This document shows, one piece after another, positions 17,360 to 27,187 of a stretch of DNA of 64,000 bases. The notes beneath the pieces were generated by a model, which was given only the letters and a program-made list of their open reading frames with translations, did no database searches and had not been told where the DNA came from. The translations under genes were made by a program, and so were the position numbers. Position 1 is the stretch's first letter. Every line of letters starts with the position of its first letter. This DNA is from Sinomicrobium oceani (GTDB taxonomy: Bacteria; Bacteroidota; Bacteroidia; Flavobacteriales; Flavobacteriaceae): the NCBI RefSeq assembly GCF_900119185.1, contig NZ_FPJE01000016.1:1-64000 (forward strand). Direction: 5' to 3'.

Positions 17360-17367
17360 TACATTTG
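17360..17367 (+). promoter_or_regulatory. Candidate -7 promoter element of upp
   Basis: TACATTTG fits the Bacteroidota -7 consensus TAnnTTTG and lies 20 bases before the upp start. No convincing -33 TTG was seen at the usual distance. Confidence 0.45.
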
Positions 17368-17387
17368 AATCTTTAAACTTCGTCAAA

Positions 17388-18047
17388 ATGCATATTCATC
17401 ATATCGAAACCCGTCCTTCCATACTCAATCATTTTATAGCACAGGTACGCGATTGTTCGGTACAGACCGATCGTATGCGGTTTCGCCGTAACCTGGAGCG
17501 CATCGCGGAGATCCTGGGGTACGAAATGAGTAAATACCTCGAATACCGGGAGCAAACGGTCACCACTCCGCTCGGAGAAAAGAAGGTCCCTATGCTGGCA
17601 AGAGACATGGTGATCTGCTCTATCCTCAGGGCCGGACTTCCTTTTCACAACGGGTTGCTCAATTATTTCGATCACGCCGAAAACGCATTTATTTCTGCTT
17701 ACAGGCACCACACCGGAACGAAAGACGAATTCGAGATCCTGGTAGAATACCTTTCCGCACCTTCACTGGAAAACAAAACACTACTCCTTGCCGATCCCAT
17801 GCTCGCTACCGGGCAGTCTTTCGTATCTGTTTACGAAAGCCTGAAAAAACTGGGAACCCCTGCCGAAGTACACATCCTTGCCGTGATCGGCGCCAGGCCG
17901 GGTATAGCACTCCTCGAGAAACACTTCCCCCCGGAAACCCACCTGTGGATCGCAGCCATAGACGATACCCTCAACGACAAAGGCTATATCGTACCCGGGC
18001 TTGGCGATGCCGGAGACCTGGCATACGGGAATAAATTACAGCATTGA
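17388..18047 (+). CDS. upp: Uracil phosphoribosyltransferase
   Basis: A 219-residue cytoplasmic enzyme that salvages uracil with PRPP to give UMP. The PRPP-binding loop LLLADPMLATGQS (near residue 133) and the uracil-binding GDAGDLAYG near the C-terminus are present, as is the SILRAGLPF segment. The frame is open 66 bases further upstream, but the ATG at 17388 gives the normal family length and begins just before the conserved region. It is divergent from wecB and convergent with the DUF6427 gene. The order upp-DUF6427-DUF6341-purD is one I recognise from flavobacteria. Confidence 0.95.
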   Translation: MHIHHIETRPSILNHFIAQVRDCSVQTDRMRFRRNLERIAEILGYEMSKYLEYREQTVTTPLGEKKVPMLARDMVICSILRAGLPFHNGLLNYFDHAENAFISAYRHHTGTKDEFEILVEYLSAPSLENKTLLLADPMLATGQSFVSVYESLKKLGTPAEVHILAVIGARPGIALLEKHFPPETHLWIAAIDDTLNDKGYIVPGLGDAGDLAYGNKLQH

Positions 18048-18098
18048 AAACCTGTTTATAGCATCACTTAAAAAGGGGTTGATATACCAGACATTTCG

Positions 18099-18120
18099 CG
18101 GGTAAGGCTGATATTACCCG
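18099..18120. terminator. Weak hairpin between upp and the DUF6427 gene
   Basis: CGGGTAA and TTACCCG form a 7-bp stem with an 8-base loop, between two converging genes. There is no T-run on the upp side, so terminator function is uncertain. Confidence 0.3.
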
Positions 18121-18149
18121 GAACACTTAGCTGTCGTTTTGCCTTTAGC

Positions 18150-19073
18150 TTAAACAAACAATAGTATCACGGGAAGGGCTACGAAAACCCATAGTACAAA
18201 TTCCTTCCACCATTTTCTGGTAAGCAATTGCAGGTAGTTGGCCATAAGCACGGCAGCCGGAAAAAAGGTAAAAACCACCTCATCACTTTCCCTGTTATTG
18301 GAAATCGCCGCTATACCCGACGCGACGAGCAGGGTAATGACCACCAACAGCAGGGAGGACTGCAGTGCCGAAGGCTTTGACTTGTAATTGGCCAGGAATA
18401 CCGCAAGCGACATAAAACTGAACAGCGCGATCAGGACCAGCGGAATAACAAATCCCGCCGTTGTGGTCCGGGCACTGTAAAAACTCACGGAAAACGGAAA
18501 CGTTTGCCGGACCCAGGCCATATCCGAACACCAGGCCACGTAAGTCACCAGCAGTAACCCCACGACAAATACAGCGACAAAAGGCACCAGCCAGTTACGG
18601 TAATCACCGATACGGTATACCAGTACAGCGGCAAATACGACAACGAGAAATACCAGGGTCCATTCGTAAAACAATCCTGCAACACAGATCCACAAAGCAG
18701 CATCGAAGATCTTCTGTTTGATCTGTATCAGCGAGCGGATACTGATCATCCGTCTCAGGGCAAGCAAGACAAAAAGATTGGCCATAATAATCTCCGGGCT
18801 TCTGAAAATCTGTGGAAATGCACAGAGAAACAATACAAAGAGCAATGCTCCATACGCATTGCCCTCGCAAAGTGTATTTTTACGGATGATAAAGTTTACC
18901 AGGAATACACTGAATACGACAACGAGAAAGGTAAAAAATCGGGAAAGCAATTCCCCTCCGGTCCACACGGTATCGTAAAGATAAAACTGTGTGATCCAGT
19001 AGAAAAAACCCACGTACAGTACGATCAACAAAAAGTTTATGGGTTTGGCCCCGTTAAAAAAACTGGAAATCAT
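18150..19073 (-). CDS. DUF6427-family membrane protein
   Basis: The 307-residue polytopic protein has about eight to ten hydrophobic helices. It opens with MISSFFNGAKPINFLLIVLY and has short loops rich in Arg (LRRMISIRSLIQIK near residue 110), which likely face the cytoplasm. It corresponds to a conserved family of unknown function found in flavobacteria beside upp and purD. The function is unknown; the conserved neighbourhood suggests a housekeeping membrane role. It is divergent from the DUF6341 gene. Confidence 0.75.
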   Translation of the reverse strand: MISSFFNGAKPINFLLIVLYVGFFYWITQFYLYDTVWTGGELLSRFFTFLVVVFSVFLVNFIIRKNTLCEGNAYGALLFVLFLCAFPQIFRSPEIIMANLFVLLALRRMISIRSLIQIKQKIFDAALWICVAGLFYEWTLVFLVVVFAAVLVYRIGDYRNWLVPFVAVFVVGLLLVTYVAWCSDMAWVRQTFPFSVSFYSARTTTAGFVIPLVLIALFSFMSLAVFLANYKSKPSALQSSLLLVVITLLVASGIAAISNNRESDEVVFTFFPAAVLMANYLQLLTRKWWKEFVLWVFVALPVILLFV

Positions 19074-19236
19074 GTGGTTTTTTATTTTTTACAACGTAAA
19101 AAACGTAAATTTGCTGCGTAAATATAGTACAACTTTTACCTTTCGGCGATGAAATGCCTTTTTGCTTCCCGGTTATCTGTACGGGATCGGATATAAACAA
19201 GGGATTATCCCGCCGAAAACGATTAAATATAAACAC

Positions 19237-19467
19237 ATGAAAGACTTTTTGGACAGCATTCAGTACTTGTTTGAACATGTACTTTTTTTACCCCTGAACT
19301 GGTTGCGTAATGTAGAGCTTGAAAACTGGTGGGCTGCAAATGCGCTCAACTGGATATTTATCATCATCTGTATGGCCGCTCTGGTATATTGGGTGATGCA
19401 ACTGAAAAAATATAACGATGCCGGTGAAGGGGGCAAGGATATTTCTGCACATTCCTTCCTGAAATAG
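19237..19467 (+). CDS. DUF6341-family small membrane protein
   Basis: The 76-residue protein has one clear transmembrane segment (about residues 37-57, ALNWIFIIICMAALVYWVMQ) preceded by a conserved-looking amphipathic part (LPLNWLRNVELENWW) and followed by a short hydrophilic tail. The ATG at 19237 is preferred over an upstream in-frame start because the conserved part begins there. It lies between the DUF6427 gene and purD, its usual position in flavobacteria. The function is unknown. Confidence 0.75.
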   Translation: MKDFLDSIQYLFEHVLFLPLNWLRNVELENWWAANALNWIFIIICMAALVYWVMQLKKYNDAGEGGKDISAHSFLK

Positions 19468-19490
19468 GCTCGTACATATAAACATAAAAT

Positions 19491-19553
19491 AACAACGGCA
19501 TTTGAAATAAACATCCTTTCCGGTTGGAGATGTTTATTTCAAATGCCGTTGTT
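19491..19553. terminator. Very long perfect hairpin between convergent genes
   Basis: Two 25-base arms (19491-19515 and 19529-19553) are perfectly complementary, separated by a 13-base loop (19516-19528) that can pair a little further (TCC/GGA). The hairpin fills most of the 105 bp between the DUF6341 gene and purD, so a bidirectional terminator is the simplest reading. The stem is longer than usual and has no classic T-run outside it. A miniature palindromic element is an alternative. Confidence 0.6.
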
Positions 19554-19572
19554 TCAGTATATCGATCGTACA

Positions 19573-20865
19573 TCAAAGGTCGAACCCAATATCTTTTCTG
19601 TAATACATGGCATCGAAATGCAGTTTTTCCATATTCTTATAAGACTGCTGCAATGCTTCCTCAGCATCTTTTCCGTAAGAAGTCACAGCGATCACACGGC
19701 CTCCGCTCGTTATGGTCTTACCGGCTTTGAGTGTCGTTCCGGCATGGAATACCAGAGCACCTTCTACGGCTTCTTCTCCGGTAATCTCCTTCCCCTTCTC
19801 ATAAGCTTCCGGGTATCCTCCCGAAACGGCCATTACCGTTGTCGCCGTCCGCGGATCGATATCGAGTGTTACCTCATCCAGTTTCCCCTGATGAACAGCT
19901 TCAAAGATCTCCACGAGGTCTGTTTTCACCCGGGGCAGCACGACTTCTGTCTCCGGATCGCCCATACGTACATTATATTCTATGACATAGGGGTTATCCC
20001 CTACCTTGATCAGTCCTATAAACACAAAGCCTTTATACGGCAGTTCGTCTTCCTGTAACCCGGCCACCGTAGGTTTTACGATCCGGTCTTCTATTTTTTT
20101 CAGGAAAGCCTCATCGGCAAAAGGTACCGGCGATACGGCTCCCATCCCACCGGTATTGAGCCCGGTATCTCCTTCACCGATCCGCTTATAGTCTTTGGCC
20201 ATAGGCAGGGTCAGGTAGTTTTTACCGTCGGTCACCACAAAACAGCTCAGTTCGATACCGCTTAGAAATTCCTCGATCACCACCTTGGCACTGGCATTAC
20301 CGAATTTGGCTTCGACCAGCATCTTTTTAAGCTCGGTCCTGGCTTCTTCCAGGTCTTCGAGGATCAGTACTCCCTTACCTGCGGCCAGGCCATCGGCTTT
20401 AAGCACATAAGGTGGCCGGAGCGTTTCCAGAAAACCGTATCCGGCTTCCAGCTGGTCTTTGGTAAAACTCTGGTACGCCGCGGTAGGTATATTGTGGCGT
20501 GCCATAAACTGCTTGGCAAACTCCTTGCTCCCCTCCAACAGCGCAGCTTGTTTTTGCGGACCTATCACAGCAACCCCGCTAAGCTCGGAATCTTCCAGAA
20601 AATAATCGTGAACGCCCTGTACCAGGGGATCTTCCGGCCCTACCACGACCATCCCGATATGTTCGCGGAGCACAAGATCCTTTATGGCGTCAAAATCGGT
20701 CGCCGCTATATCCACATTGGTTACCGTACCTCCCGAGGCCAGCACGGTTTTGGCCGTTCCGGCGTTTCCGGGAGCGACAAAGAGGCGCTCTACCTTATCG
20801 CTCTGGGCAATTTTCCAGGCAAACGTATGCTCTCTGCCACCGCTTCCCAATATTAATATGTTCAT
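19573..20865 (-). CDS. purD: Phosphoribosylamine--glycine ligase (GARS)
   Basis: The 430-residue ATP-grasp enzyme catalyses the second step of purine synthesis, joining glycine to phosphoribosylamine. The N-terminus [17 protein letters not shown] is diagnostic. [10 protein letters not shown], the ATP-grasp segment [16 protein letters not shown] near residue 160 and the Mg-binding [15 protein letters not shown] near residue 290 follow. The length is normal. It stands alone on the minus strand between a long hairpin and the metG gene, 161 bp away. Confidence 0.96.
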   Translation of the reverse strand: MNILILGSGGREHTFAWKIAQSDKVERLFVAPGNAGTAKTVLASGGTVTNVDIAATDFDAIKDLVLREHIGMVVVGPEDPLVQGVHDYFLEDSELSGVAVIGPQKQAALLEGSKEFAKQFMARHNIPTAAYQSFTKDQLEAGYGFLETLRPPYVLKADGLAAGKGVLILEDLEEARTELKKMLVEAKFGNASAKVVIEEFLSGIELSCFVVTDGKNYLTLPMAKDYKRIGEGDTGLNTGGMGAVSPVPFADEAFLKKIEDRIVKPTVAGLQEDELPYKGFVFIGLIKVGDNPYVIEYNVRMGDPETEVVLPRVKTDLVEIFEAVHQGKLDEVTLDIDPRTATTVMAVSGGYPEAYEKGKEITGEEAVEGALVFHAGTTLKAGKTITSGGRVIAVTSYGKDAEEALQQSYKNMEKLHFDAMYYRKDIGFDL

Positions 20866-21026
20866 CTGTCTGTAATTTTATAGTTTATAGTCGGATATAT
20901 TTCCTGCTGTTTCAGTCATCTTCCCGGGAAGACAACAGCCGCTTTTATCTTATGGCCATTATGCATATACGGAGCGTACGGCAGACCGGCCGGTACCGTA
21001 ACCTGTATACCGACATACCTTCCTTA

Positions 21027-23093
21027 TCAGGAGATGGTCTCCCCGTTTTCCGTCTCGGCATCCGGATTCATAAATACGAGTTTCTCCTCGGCATTCTGCG
21101 TCATCAGTATCATCCCCTGGCTTTCCACACCTCTGAGTTTTCTGGGGGCCAGGTTAACCAGTACCGTTACTTTTTTACCGATGATCTCTTCCGGCGTAAA
21201 GCTCCCGGCAATTCCCGACACTATGGTCCTTATGTCGAGCCCGGTATCTACTTTCAGAATGAGCAGTTTGTCTGCCTTTTTCATCTTCTCGGCCTCGATG
21301 ATGGTCCCCACACGCATGTCGAGTTTCGCAAAATCCTCGTAGGTAATTGTATCTTTTTGCTGAGCCACCTCTTTTTTCCCGGCTTTGTTATCCAGCTTGG
21401 TCTGCTCCAGTTTTTGCAGTTGCTTTTCGATCTCGGCATCTTCGATCTTGGTAAACAGCAACTCGGCCTGATTTACGCGATGACCTGCAGGCAACAGATC
21501 TGCTCCCTCCGTTACGGTTTCCCAAGGTGCCTTGGTCCCGGAAACGGGACGCGCGAGCATCTTCTGCAGTTTTTGGGCTGTAAAAGGGAGAAAAGGTTCG
21601 CTCAGCACGCTGAGCACCCCGGCCACCTGTAAAGCCACATACATAATGGTCTTTACCCGTTCCGGATCTTCCTTGATCAGCTTCCACGGTTCTTCGTCCG
21701 CCAGGTACTTGTTGCCCAGGCGTGCCACGTTCATCAGCTCGCCAAGGGCCTCCCGGAAGCGATAGCGCTCTATGGAGGCAGAAATGATACCGGGATATGC
21801 TTTGAGGGCCTCCAGGGTTTCCCCGTCCTTTTCGGAAAAAGCCGCAGGTGCGGGGATGACCCCCTCGTAATATTTGTTGGTAAGCACGATAACCCGGTTG
21901 ACGAAGTTACCGAAGATCGCTACCAGTTCGTTATTGTTTCTCGCCTGAAAGTCTTTCCAGGTAAAATCATTGTCTTTGGTTTCGGGCGCATTGGCTGTCA
22001 GCGTGTACCGGAGCACATCCTGTTTCCCCAGAAAATCCTCCAGGTATTCGTGGAGCCATACCGCCCAGTTTTTGGACGTAGAGAGCTTATTGCCTTCGAG
22101 GTTGAGAAACTCGTTTGCCGGAACATTATCCGGCAGGATATAGCTTCCTTCCGCCCGGAGCATCGCCGGAAATATCACACAGTGAAATACGATATTGTCT
22201 TTTCCTATAAAATGGACCAGCTTGGTCTCACTGTCTTTCCAGTAAGGTTCCCAGTCTTTCCCTTCGCGTTCCGCCCATTCTTTGGTCGAAGAGATATACC
22301 CTATCGGGGCGTCGAACCATACGTAAAGCACCTTGCCTTCGGCGCCTTCCACAGGTACCGGGATCCCCCAGTCCAGGTCGCGGGTTACGGCCCGGGGCTT
22401 CAATCCGTCATCCAGCCAGGACTTCACCTGTCCGTATACATTGGGTTTCCAGTCGTTCTTATGTCCTTCCAGTATCCATTCCCGCAGAAAAGCATCATAG
22501 CGGTCCAGCGGCAGAAACCAGTGCCTGGTTTCCCGGAGTACGGGCTTGGTCCCCGTGATGGTCGATTTCGGATTGATCAGGTCCGTAGCATTCAGCGAGG
22601 TCCCGCAATTCTCACACTGGTCTCCGTAAGCTTCCTCATTCCCGCATTTGGGACAGGTGCCGATCACAAAACGATCGGCCAGGAACTGTCCGGCTTCTTC
22701 GTCGTAGAGTTGCTCCGTGACCTCTTCTATAAATTTATCATCATCATATAGTTTACGGAAAAATCCGGATGCCGTTTTGTGATGTACCGGGGCCGAGGTC
22801 CGGGAATAATTATCGAATGAGATACCGAAATCGGCAAAGGATTTTTTGATGATCGCGTGGTATTTATCTATAATTTCCTGCGGAGTCACTCCTTCCTTCT
22901 TTGCCCGCATGGATATGGCCACCCCGTGCTCGTCACTTCCGCAGATAAAAGCAACATCCTTTCCCCGCAACCGCAGATAACGGGCATAGATATCGGAAGG
23001 TACATACACCCCGGCCAGGTGGCCTATATGTATCGGTCCGTTCGTATAAGGTAGTGCTGACGTAATCGTGTAGCGTTTCGGGTGTTGTGGCAT
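21027..23093 (-). CDS. metG: Methionyl-tRNA synthetase with C-terminal tRNA-binding domain
   Basis: The roughly 688-residue enzyme charges tRNA-Met. The HIGH-like motif is [14 protein letters not shown] near the N-terminus. A zinc knuckle [18 protein letters not shown] follows near residue 143, and the KMSKS-equivalent is KLSTSKNW near residue 336, as in other long-type bacterial MetRS. Residues from about 585 form a Trbp111-like OB-fold ([17 protein letters not shown]...ESQGMILM). The frame is open 117 bases upstream, but the ATG pair at 23096/23093 sits just before the conserved start; 23093 is chosen. Confidence 0.95.
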   Translation of the reverse strand: MPQHPKRYTITSALPYTNGPIHIGHLAGVYVPSDIYARYLRLRGKDVAFICGSDEHGVAISMRAKKEGVTPQEIIDKYHAIIKKSFADFGISFDNYSRTSAPVHHKTASGFFRKLYDDDKFIEEVTEQLYDEEAGQFLADRFVIGTCPKCGNEEAYGDQCENCGTSLNATDLINPKSTITGTKPVLRETRHWFLPLDRYDAFLREWILEGHKNDWKPNVYGQVKSWLDDGLKPRAVTRDLDWGIPVPVEGAEGKVLYVWFDAPIGYISSTKEWAEREGKDWEPYWKDSETKLVHFIGKDNIVFHCVIFPAMLRAEGSYILPDNVPANEFLNLEGNKLSTSKNWAVWLHEYLEDFLGKQDVLRYTLTANAPETKDNDFTWKDFQARNNNELVAIFGNFVNRVIVLTNKYYEGVIPAPAAFSEKDGETLEALKAYPGIISASIERYRFREALGELMNVARLGNKYLADEEPWKLIKEDPERVKTIMYVALQVAGVLSVLSEPFLPFTAQKLQKMLARPVSGTKAPWETVTEGADLLPAGHRVNQAELLFTKIEDAEIEKQLQKLEQTKLDNKAGKKEVAQQKDTITYEDFAKLDMRVGTIIEAEKMKKADKLLILKVDTGLDIRTIVSGIAGSFTPEEIIGKKVTVLVNLAPRKLRGVESQGMILMTQNAEEKLVFMNPDAETENGETIS

Positions 23094-23310
23094 CATATAT
23101 TCTTTTCTTAATTGCGTTAATCTCCAAAAAAGAGGAACCCGGACAACCATCTGGGAGTCCTGTTCCTTACCGTCCGGCACAAATCCGGATGAAGTTGCAA
23201 AAATAAGCATTAGGTGTGGATTACATCGTAAAAATCCGGAAATCGTCGCCCTGTTTTGCAGGTAATTTGTTAATTTGCTCTCCGGGATATAAATTACACC
23301 TCATCATATT

Positions 23311-24300
23311 ATGTCAAGATATACACCGCATTTTCTCTATGCCCTGCTGTTTGCCTGTACCACTTTCGGACTCTATGCCCAGACCCCGATGCTCTACCCT
23401 CCCCACCTCAAAAAAGGAGACACTGTTGCCATTGTAGCCACAGCGCGGAGCTTTCAGCCGGAAGACCTTCAGCCTGCTATCGATACGCTACGCACATGGG
23501 GATTGCATGTAGTACTGGGAAAAACCATCGGGCCGGAGTATCATCAGCTTGCCGGAACCGATGAGGCCCGTGCGCGCGACCTTCAGCAAATGCTCGACGA
23601 CCCGGCGATCAAGGCCATCTGGGCGGCACGCGGAGGCTATGGTACCGTACGCATCATAGATATGCTCGATTTTACCCGGTTCCGGAAAACGCCGAAATGG
23701 ATCGTGGGATACAGCGATGTCACCGTACTACACAGTCATATTCACACGCTCGGTATAGCAACCCTGCATGCCACCATGCCGATCAATGTAAAAAAGAATT
23801 CTGAAGCATCCATGCAGAGCCTGAAGAAAGCCCTGTTCGGAAAAAAACTGAAATACACCCATATTCCGCCCAGAGCGCAGAACCGTACCGGGGTGGCCGA
23901 AGGACAACTGGTGGGTGGGAACCTCTCCATTCTATACAGCCTGCTCGGATCGCCATCGGCCATCAAAACAGAAGGGAAAATATTGTTTATCGAAGACCTG
24001 GACGAATACCTCTATCATATAGACCGGATGATGATGAACCTGAAACGCAACGGTTATTTCGACAATATCCGCGGGCTTATCGTGGGGGGGATGACCAAAA
24101 TGCACGATAACAGTATCCCATGGGGTAAAGACGCTGTCGGGATTGTCAGGGACATTGCCAAGGCTTATAATTTCCCGGTGTGTTTCGATTTTCCCGCGGG
24201 ACATATACAGGACAACCGGGCGCTGATACTCGGAAAAGATGCCGTGCTCAAAGTGACAGAAGACGAGGTATCCCTGGAATTTATAAACCGGAAAAACTAA
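23311..24300 (+). CDS. LD-carboxypeptidase (MccF/LdcA, S66 family)
   Basis: The 329-residue protein starts with a signal peptide (about residues 1-24, cleavage after LYAQ), so it acts in the periplasm. S66 enzymes trim the terminal D-Ala from muropeptide tetrapeptides. The nucleophile Ser is in VGYSDVTVLH (near residue 134), the Glu in IEDLDEYLYHIDRM, and the His in PAGHIQDNRALILG near residue 300. The motif ARGGYGTVRIIDMLD is family-typical. It converges on a lipoprotein gene at 24425. An alternative MccF-like specificity cannot be excluded. Confidence 0.9.
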   Translation: MSRYTPHFLYALLFACTTFGLYAQTPMLYPPHLKKGDTVAIVATARSFQPEDLQPAIDTLRTWGLHVVLGKTIGPEYHQLAGTDEARARDLQQMLDDPAIKAIWAARGGYGTVRIIDMLDFTRFRKTPKWIVGYSDVTVLHSHIHTLGIATLHATMPINVKKNSEASMQSLKKALFGKKLKYTHIPPRAQNRTGVAEGQLVGGNLSILYSLLGSPSAIKTEGKILFIEDLDEYLYHIDRMMMNLKRNGYFDNIRGLIVGGMTKMHDNSIPWGKDAVGIVRDIAKAYNFPVCFDFPAGHIQDNRALILGKDAVLKVTEDEVSLEFINRKN

Positions 24301-24424
24301 GTCGTGGACCTGAAGTTCACGGGTCCCGGCAAGTGATACAATTCGGATCATCAGGTTCTAAAAGCCATAAACAGGTAGCCTTAATAACTTACCTACAACC
24401 CGACGTATATAACACAAAGAACGC

Positions 24425-24883
24425 TTACTCTACTTTAACGGTTATCGTAAAATCCCCGGCCCAGGGTTCTCCGGCCATCTGACTCTCTCCTACAGCAAGG
24501 ATATAGGTTCCCGGACTGTCCAGATCATACTGCAGTTCCTGCCCGAAAGGCCCGTCTGCCGTGCCGTCCGGCATAAAGATCTGGCTGAATCGCAGGTTCG
24601 CATGTTTATCTTTGGTTTCGAGACGGGCAGTCAGTTTTCCCGGAACATCGGTACGGAAGAGAAAAAACTTCTTGTCACGCGCGGGTTTGTGTACTTTTTC
24701 CCAGGCTTCCCCACCGGCCAGTGCCAGCTTCAGTGTATCGCCAGAGATCACGGTACGTTCCGGGGCAGCGTTACCGGAAACCGTTTTTTTATCCTGCTTT
24801 TCTTTTTCCTGTTTACCACCACAGGCCATCAGTACCAGGGTAAGGACGAAAACTGTAGCGTAACCTGTTTTTCTGAAATTCAT
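24425..24883 (-). CDS. Putative lipoprotein, unknown function
   Basis: The 152-residue product has a lipoprotein signal (VLTLVLMACGG, Cys21), then a Lys/Glu-rich linker, then a beta-rich domain of about 100 residues. The pattern DVPGKLTARLETKDK...LQYDLDSPGTYILAVGES resembles the jelly-roll arrangement of pre-peptidase C-terminal (PPC-like) domains, but this is only a resemblance. It probably sits in the cell envelope. No operon partner is evident. Confidence 0.7.
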   Translation of the reverse strand: MNFRKTGYATVFVLTLVLMACGGKQEKEKQDKKTVSGNAAPERTVISGDTLKLALAGGEAWEKVHKPARDKKFFLFRTDVPGKLTARLETKDKHANLRFSQIFMPDGTADGPFGQELQYDLDSPGTYILAVGESQMAGEPWAGDFTITVKVE

Positions 24884-25138
24884 AACGTATATCTTTTACT
24901 TAAAGATACGAAATACCCGACAATAGCACATCCGCCCGTCCGAAAACCATAAAAAAACAATTGTGTAGCACAGAAAATCAATGCTTTACAAACTTTTTAT
25001 TATTTTTACCTGATCCCCGGGATTCCAATACATCTGACGCGACGGCCAAGTCCCGCTGTGCTGTAGCCGGTTGTTCCCGGGCCTGCCACATGATTTTGCA
25101 ATGCGACCCCTGAGTATACCACAGACAAAAACACCGCC

Positions 25139-25498
25139 ATGGCAACACATAACGATTTCGGAAAAAAAGGCGAAGAAATGGCCGTACAGTTCCTGCTACA
25201 AAACGGGTATACCATTATCGAAAGAAATTACGTCTTTGACAAGGCCGAAATAGACATTATTGCCGAAAAAGAGGATATTCTCGCCGTTATAGAGGTAAAA
25301 GCCCGGAATTCGGCAGACTTCGGAAATCCCCAGGATGCCGTAAACCGGAAAAAAATACAACACCTTGTCAAAGCCATCGACCACTATATTGTTACAAATA
25401 ACATACAGGAAGAGGTCCGATTTGATATTATTGCCATCACCCGAAAAGGAAAAAAACATACCCTGGAACATCTAAAAGACGCTTTTTATCATTTTTAA
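25139..25498 (+). CDS. YraN-family (UPF0102) endonuclease-like protein
   Basis: The 119-residue protein has the restriction-endonuclease-like fold core: GKKGEEMAVQFLLQNGYTIIERNY at the N-terminus and the PD-(D/E)xK residues in AEIDIIAEKEDILAVIEVKAR (residues about 40-60). The family is widespread; its biological role is not settled, and a nucleic-acid function is suggested by the fold. The length is normal. The next gene downstream (25662) is on the same strand after 163 bp. Confidence 0.9.
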   Translation: MATHNDFGKKGEEMAVQFLLQNGYTIIERNYVFDKAEIDIIAEKEDILAVIEVKARNSADFGNPQDAVNRKKIQHLVKAIDHYIVTNNIQEEVRFDIIAITRKGKKHTLEHLKDAFYHF

Positions 25499-25605
25499 CC
25501 CCGGATAAACCTGTATCCGAACCCGGAAAAAGCAGAAATTTCACAAAAACACTTCCTTAAAAACCTACTGTTGTATTTTTTTTATCATTTTATTTAAATT
25601 ACTAT

Positions 25606-25623
25606 TTGTTTTAAATAAAACAA
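25606..25623. promoter_or_regulatory. AT-rich inverted repeat upstream of the ACT-like gene
   Basis: TTGTTTTA-AA-TAAAACAA (8-bp arms) lies 39 bp before the start codon at 25662, in a strongly AT-rich leader. The position suits an operator, but this is inference only. Confidence 0.3.
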
Positions 25624-25661
25624 TTTGTTAATTTAGCCCCTGTAAACCAAAACCATTTAAG

Positions 25662-26321
25662 ATGAAAACTATTTCTTCCGTCGTTGAAAATTACATCAAG
25701 ACAAAACCCTTTTTGCAAAGTGCTCTTGCACAGGGGATTATCAACCTCACGTCGCTTTCCAGAATCATCGGGCCGGAGATCGAAGAACAATTGGGTAAGG
25801 AAGTCAGAAGTGGGGCTGTTGTTATGGCACTCAAGCGTTTGTCATCGGATATGGAGTTCAGGGCCACCCATAAAATCCTGAAAGTCCTGAAAAATATCGG
25901 TGAGATCACGGTACGTTCGTCACTGACCGATTACACCTTCTTATTGTCTGACACCATTCTCAACAGCCAGGCCAGCCTGCTCAAGGAAGTCAACAAGAAC
26001 AAAGATGCTTTTTACACCTCATCCCGTGGCGTAAACGAGACCAATATCGTGGTGAGCAATGCGCTCAATACGATGGTGGAAACCCTCTTCCGGGAAGAAA
26101 AAATGACACAGAAAGTCGAGGATCTGGCTTCTATTACTGTAAAGCTGCCTGAAGAAAATGTCGTCATCCCCGGGATTTATTACTTTATTTTCCAACGACT
26201 TGCCTGGGAAGGTATTATTCTGCACGAAGTCATCTCCACGACCAACGAGTTTACCATTATCGTCGGAGAAGGACAGATCGACAAGGCTTTCAAAGTCATT
26301 AAAGACCTGAAAAACCTGTAA
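25662..26321 (+). CDS. Conserved ACT-like domain protein, unknown function
   Basis: The 219-residue protein has a helical N-terminal half (residues 1-70, IINLTSLSRIIGPEIEEQLGKEV...VVMALKRL) and a C-terminal half resembling paired ACT domains of aspartokinases (IYYFIFQRLAWEGIILHEVIS, then FTIIVGEGQIDKAFKVIKDL). No kinase domain is present. It looks like a stand-alone amino-acid-sensing or regulatory protein, but no ligand is evident. It lies between yraN and the DUF3291 gene on the same strand. Confidence 0.75.
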   Translation: MKTISSVVENYIKTKPFLQSALAQGIINLTSLSRIIGPEIEEQLGKEVRSGAVVMALKRLSSDMEFRATHKILKVLKNIGEITVRSSLTDYTFLLSDTILNSQASLLKEVNKNKDAFYTSSRGVNETNIVVSNALNTMVETLFREEKMTQKVEDLASITVKLPEENVVIPGIYYFIFQRLAWEGIILHEVISTTNEFTIIVGEGQIDKAFKVIKDLKNL

Positions 26322-26455
26322 ACAGATCCCAAGATCAACCATGTCGTCGGTCTACAGGTTCTGTTCCGGACAACCTCCTCCCCTTTTTGTTGTATTCTTT
26401 TGCCCCCGATCCTACGAGAACATCCCGTTTCATTAGTTTTTTGCGCTTTTGTTCG

Positions 26456-26463
26456 TATTTTTG
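26456..26463 (+). promoter_or_regulatory. Candidate -7 promoter element of the DUF3291 gene
   Basis: TATTTTTG fits TAnnTTTG and lies 25 bases before the ATG at 26489. Confidence 0.45.
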
Positions 26464-26488
26464 CGATCCATTTTCAAAAGCAAATCCC

Positions 26489-26956
26489 ATGCCATTGGCA
26501 CAAGTTAATATCTCCCGCATAAAAGGGCCCATAGACAGCCCGGTAATGTCCGATTTCGTTGCCAACCTCGACCGCATAAACCGTCTTGCGGAGGGAAGTC
26601 CCGGATTTATCTGGAGACTTAAGGATGATGGTAACAATGCCACTTCGATAAAAATATACGACGATGATTTTATTATCGTCAATATGTCTGTATGGTCAGA
26701 CATAGAATCCTTATTCGGCTATGTATACCGCAGCAACCATGCCGAAATATTAAAACAGAAAAAGGAATGGTTTCATAAAATGCAGGAAATGCATATGGCA
26801 CTTTGGTATGTGGAAGACGGACTACTACCTTCCGTAACCGATGCCCGCGAACGTCTCGATCACATCCGCAAACACGGGGAAACACCTTATGCCTTTACTT
26901 TTAAAAACAAATATTCGCCGACGGATCTTAAAGAAGATATTCAAAAATCCGTTTGA
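26489..26956 (+). CDS. DUF3291-family protein
   Basis: The 155-residue protein starts PLAQVNISRIKGPIDSPVMSDFVANLDRIN and contains SPGFIWRL and MSVWSDIESLFGYVY...HAEILKQKKEWF, the layout of DUF3291 proteins, which resemble dimeric alpha/beta-barrel monooxygenase-like folds. The ATG at 26489 follows a promoter-like TATTTTTG, so the longer upstream reading frame is rejected. The tail YVEDGLLPSVTDARERLDHIRKHG is also family-like. The substrate is unknown. Confidence 0.8.
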   Translation: MPLAQVNISRIKGPIDSPVMSDFVANLDRINRLAEGSPGFIWRLKDDGNNATSIKIYDDDFIIVNMSVWSDIESLFGYVYRSNHAEILKQKKEWFHKMQEMHMALWYVEDGLLPSVTDARERLDHIRKHGETPYAFTFKNKYSPTDLKEDIQKSV

Positions 26957-26984
26957 GTAAGCCGTAACCCGGGGTTTCGGTACA

Positions 26985-27003
26985 TCCCGAACGAAGTTCG
27001 GGA
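26985..27003. repeat. Perfect hairpin TCCCGAAC-GAA-GTTCGGGA
   Basis: Two 8-bp perfect arms with a 3-base loop lie between the DUF3291 gene and leuS. There is no following T-run. It may be a REP-type palindrome or a terminator for the DUF3291 gene. Confidence 0.4.
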
Positions 27004-27123
27004 CACTCAGCCGCCTCCGTTTCGGCCACAGCCCAATGTGCCCAGACCTGCAACATGGAACGTGTAACCCGCCCTCCCTTCCGACAGGCTTTTTCAGATA
27101 TTGCCTGTGTCGTACAATAACTG

Positions 27124-27131
27124 TATTTTTG
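27124..27131 (+). promoter_or_regulatory. Candidate -7 promoter element of leuS
   Basis: TATTTTTG fits TAnnTTTG and lies 56 bases before the leuS start codon. Confidence 0.45.
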
Positions 27132-27187
27132 CGCATCACTTGTCTTAATTCACAAAAAATTACGTCGAAAAACGGTAATTCCCGACT

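Noticed and set aside
17147-17386. 79-residue frame in the wecB-upp gap
   Set aside because: It has no similarity pattern and overlaps the likely promoters of both genes. The extension of the wecB frame here is also rejected because the conserved start is at 17133.
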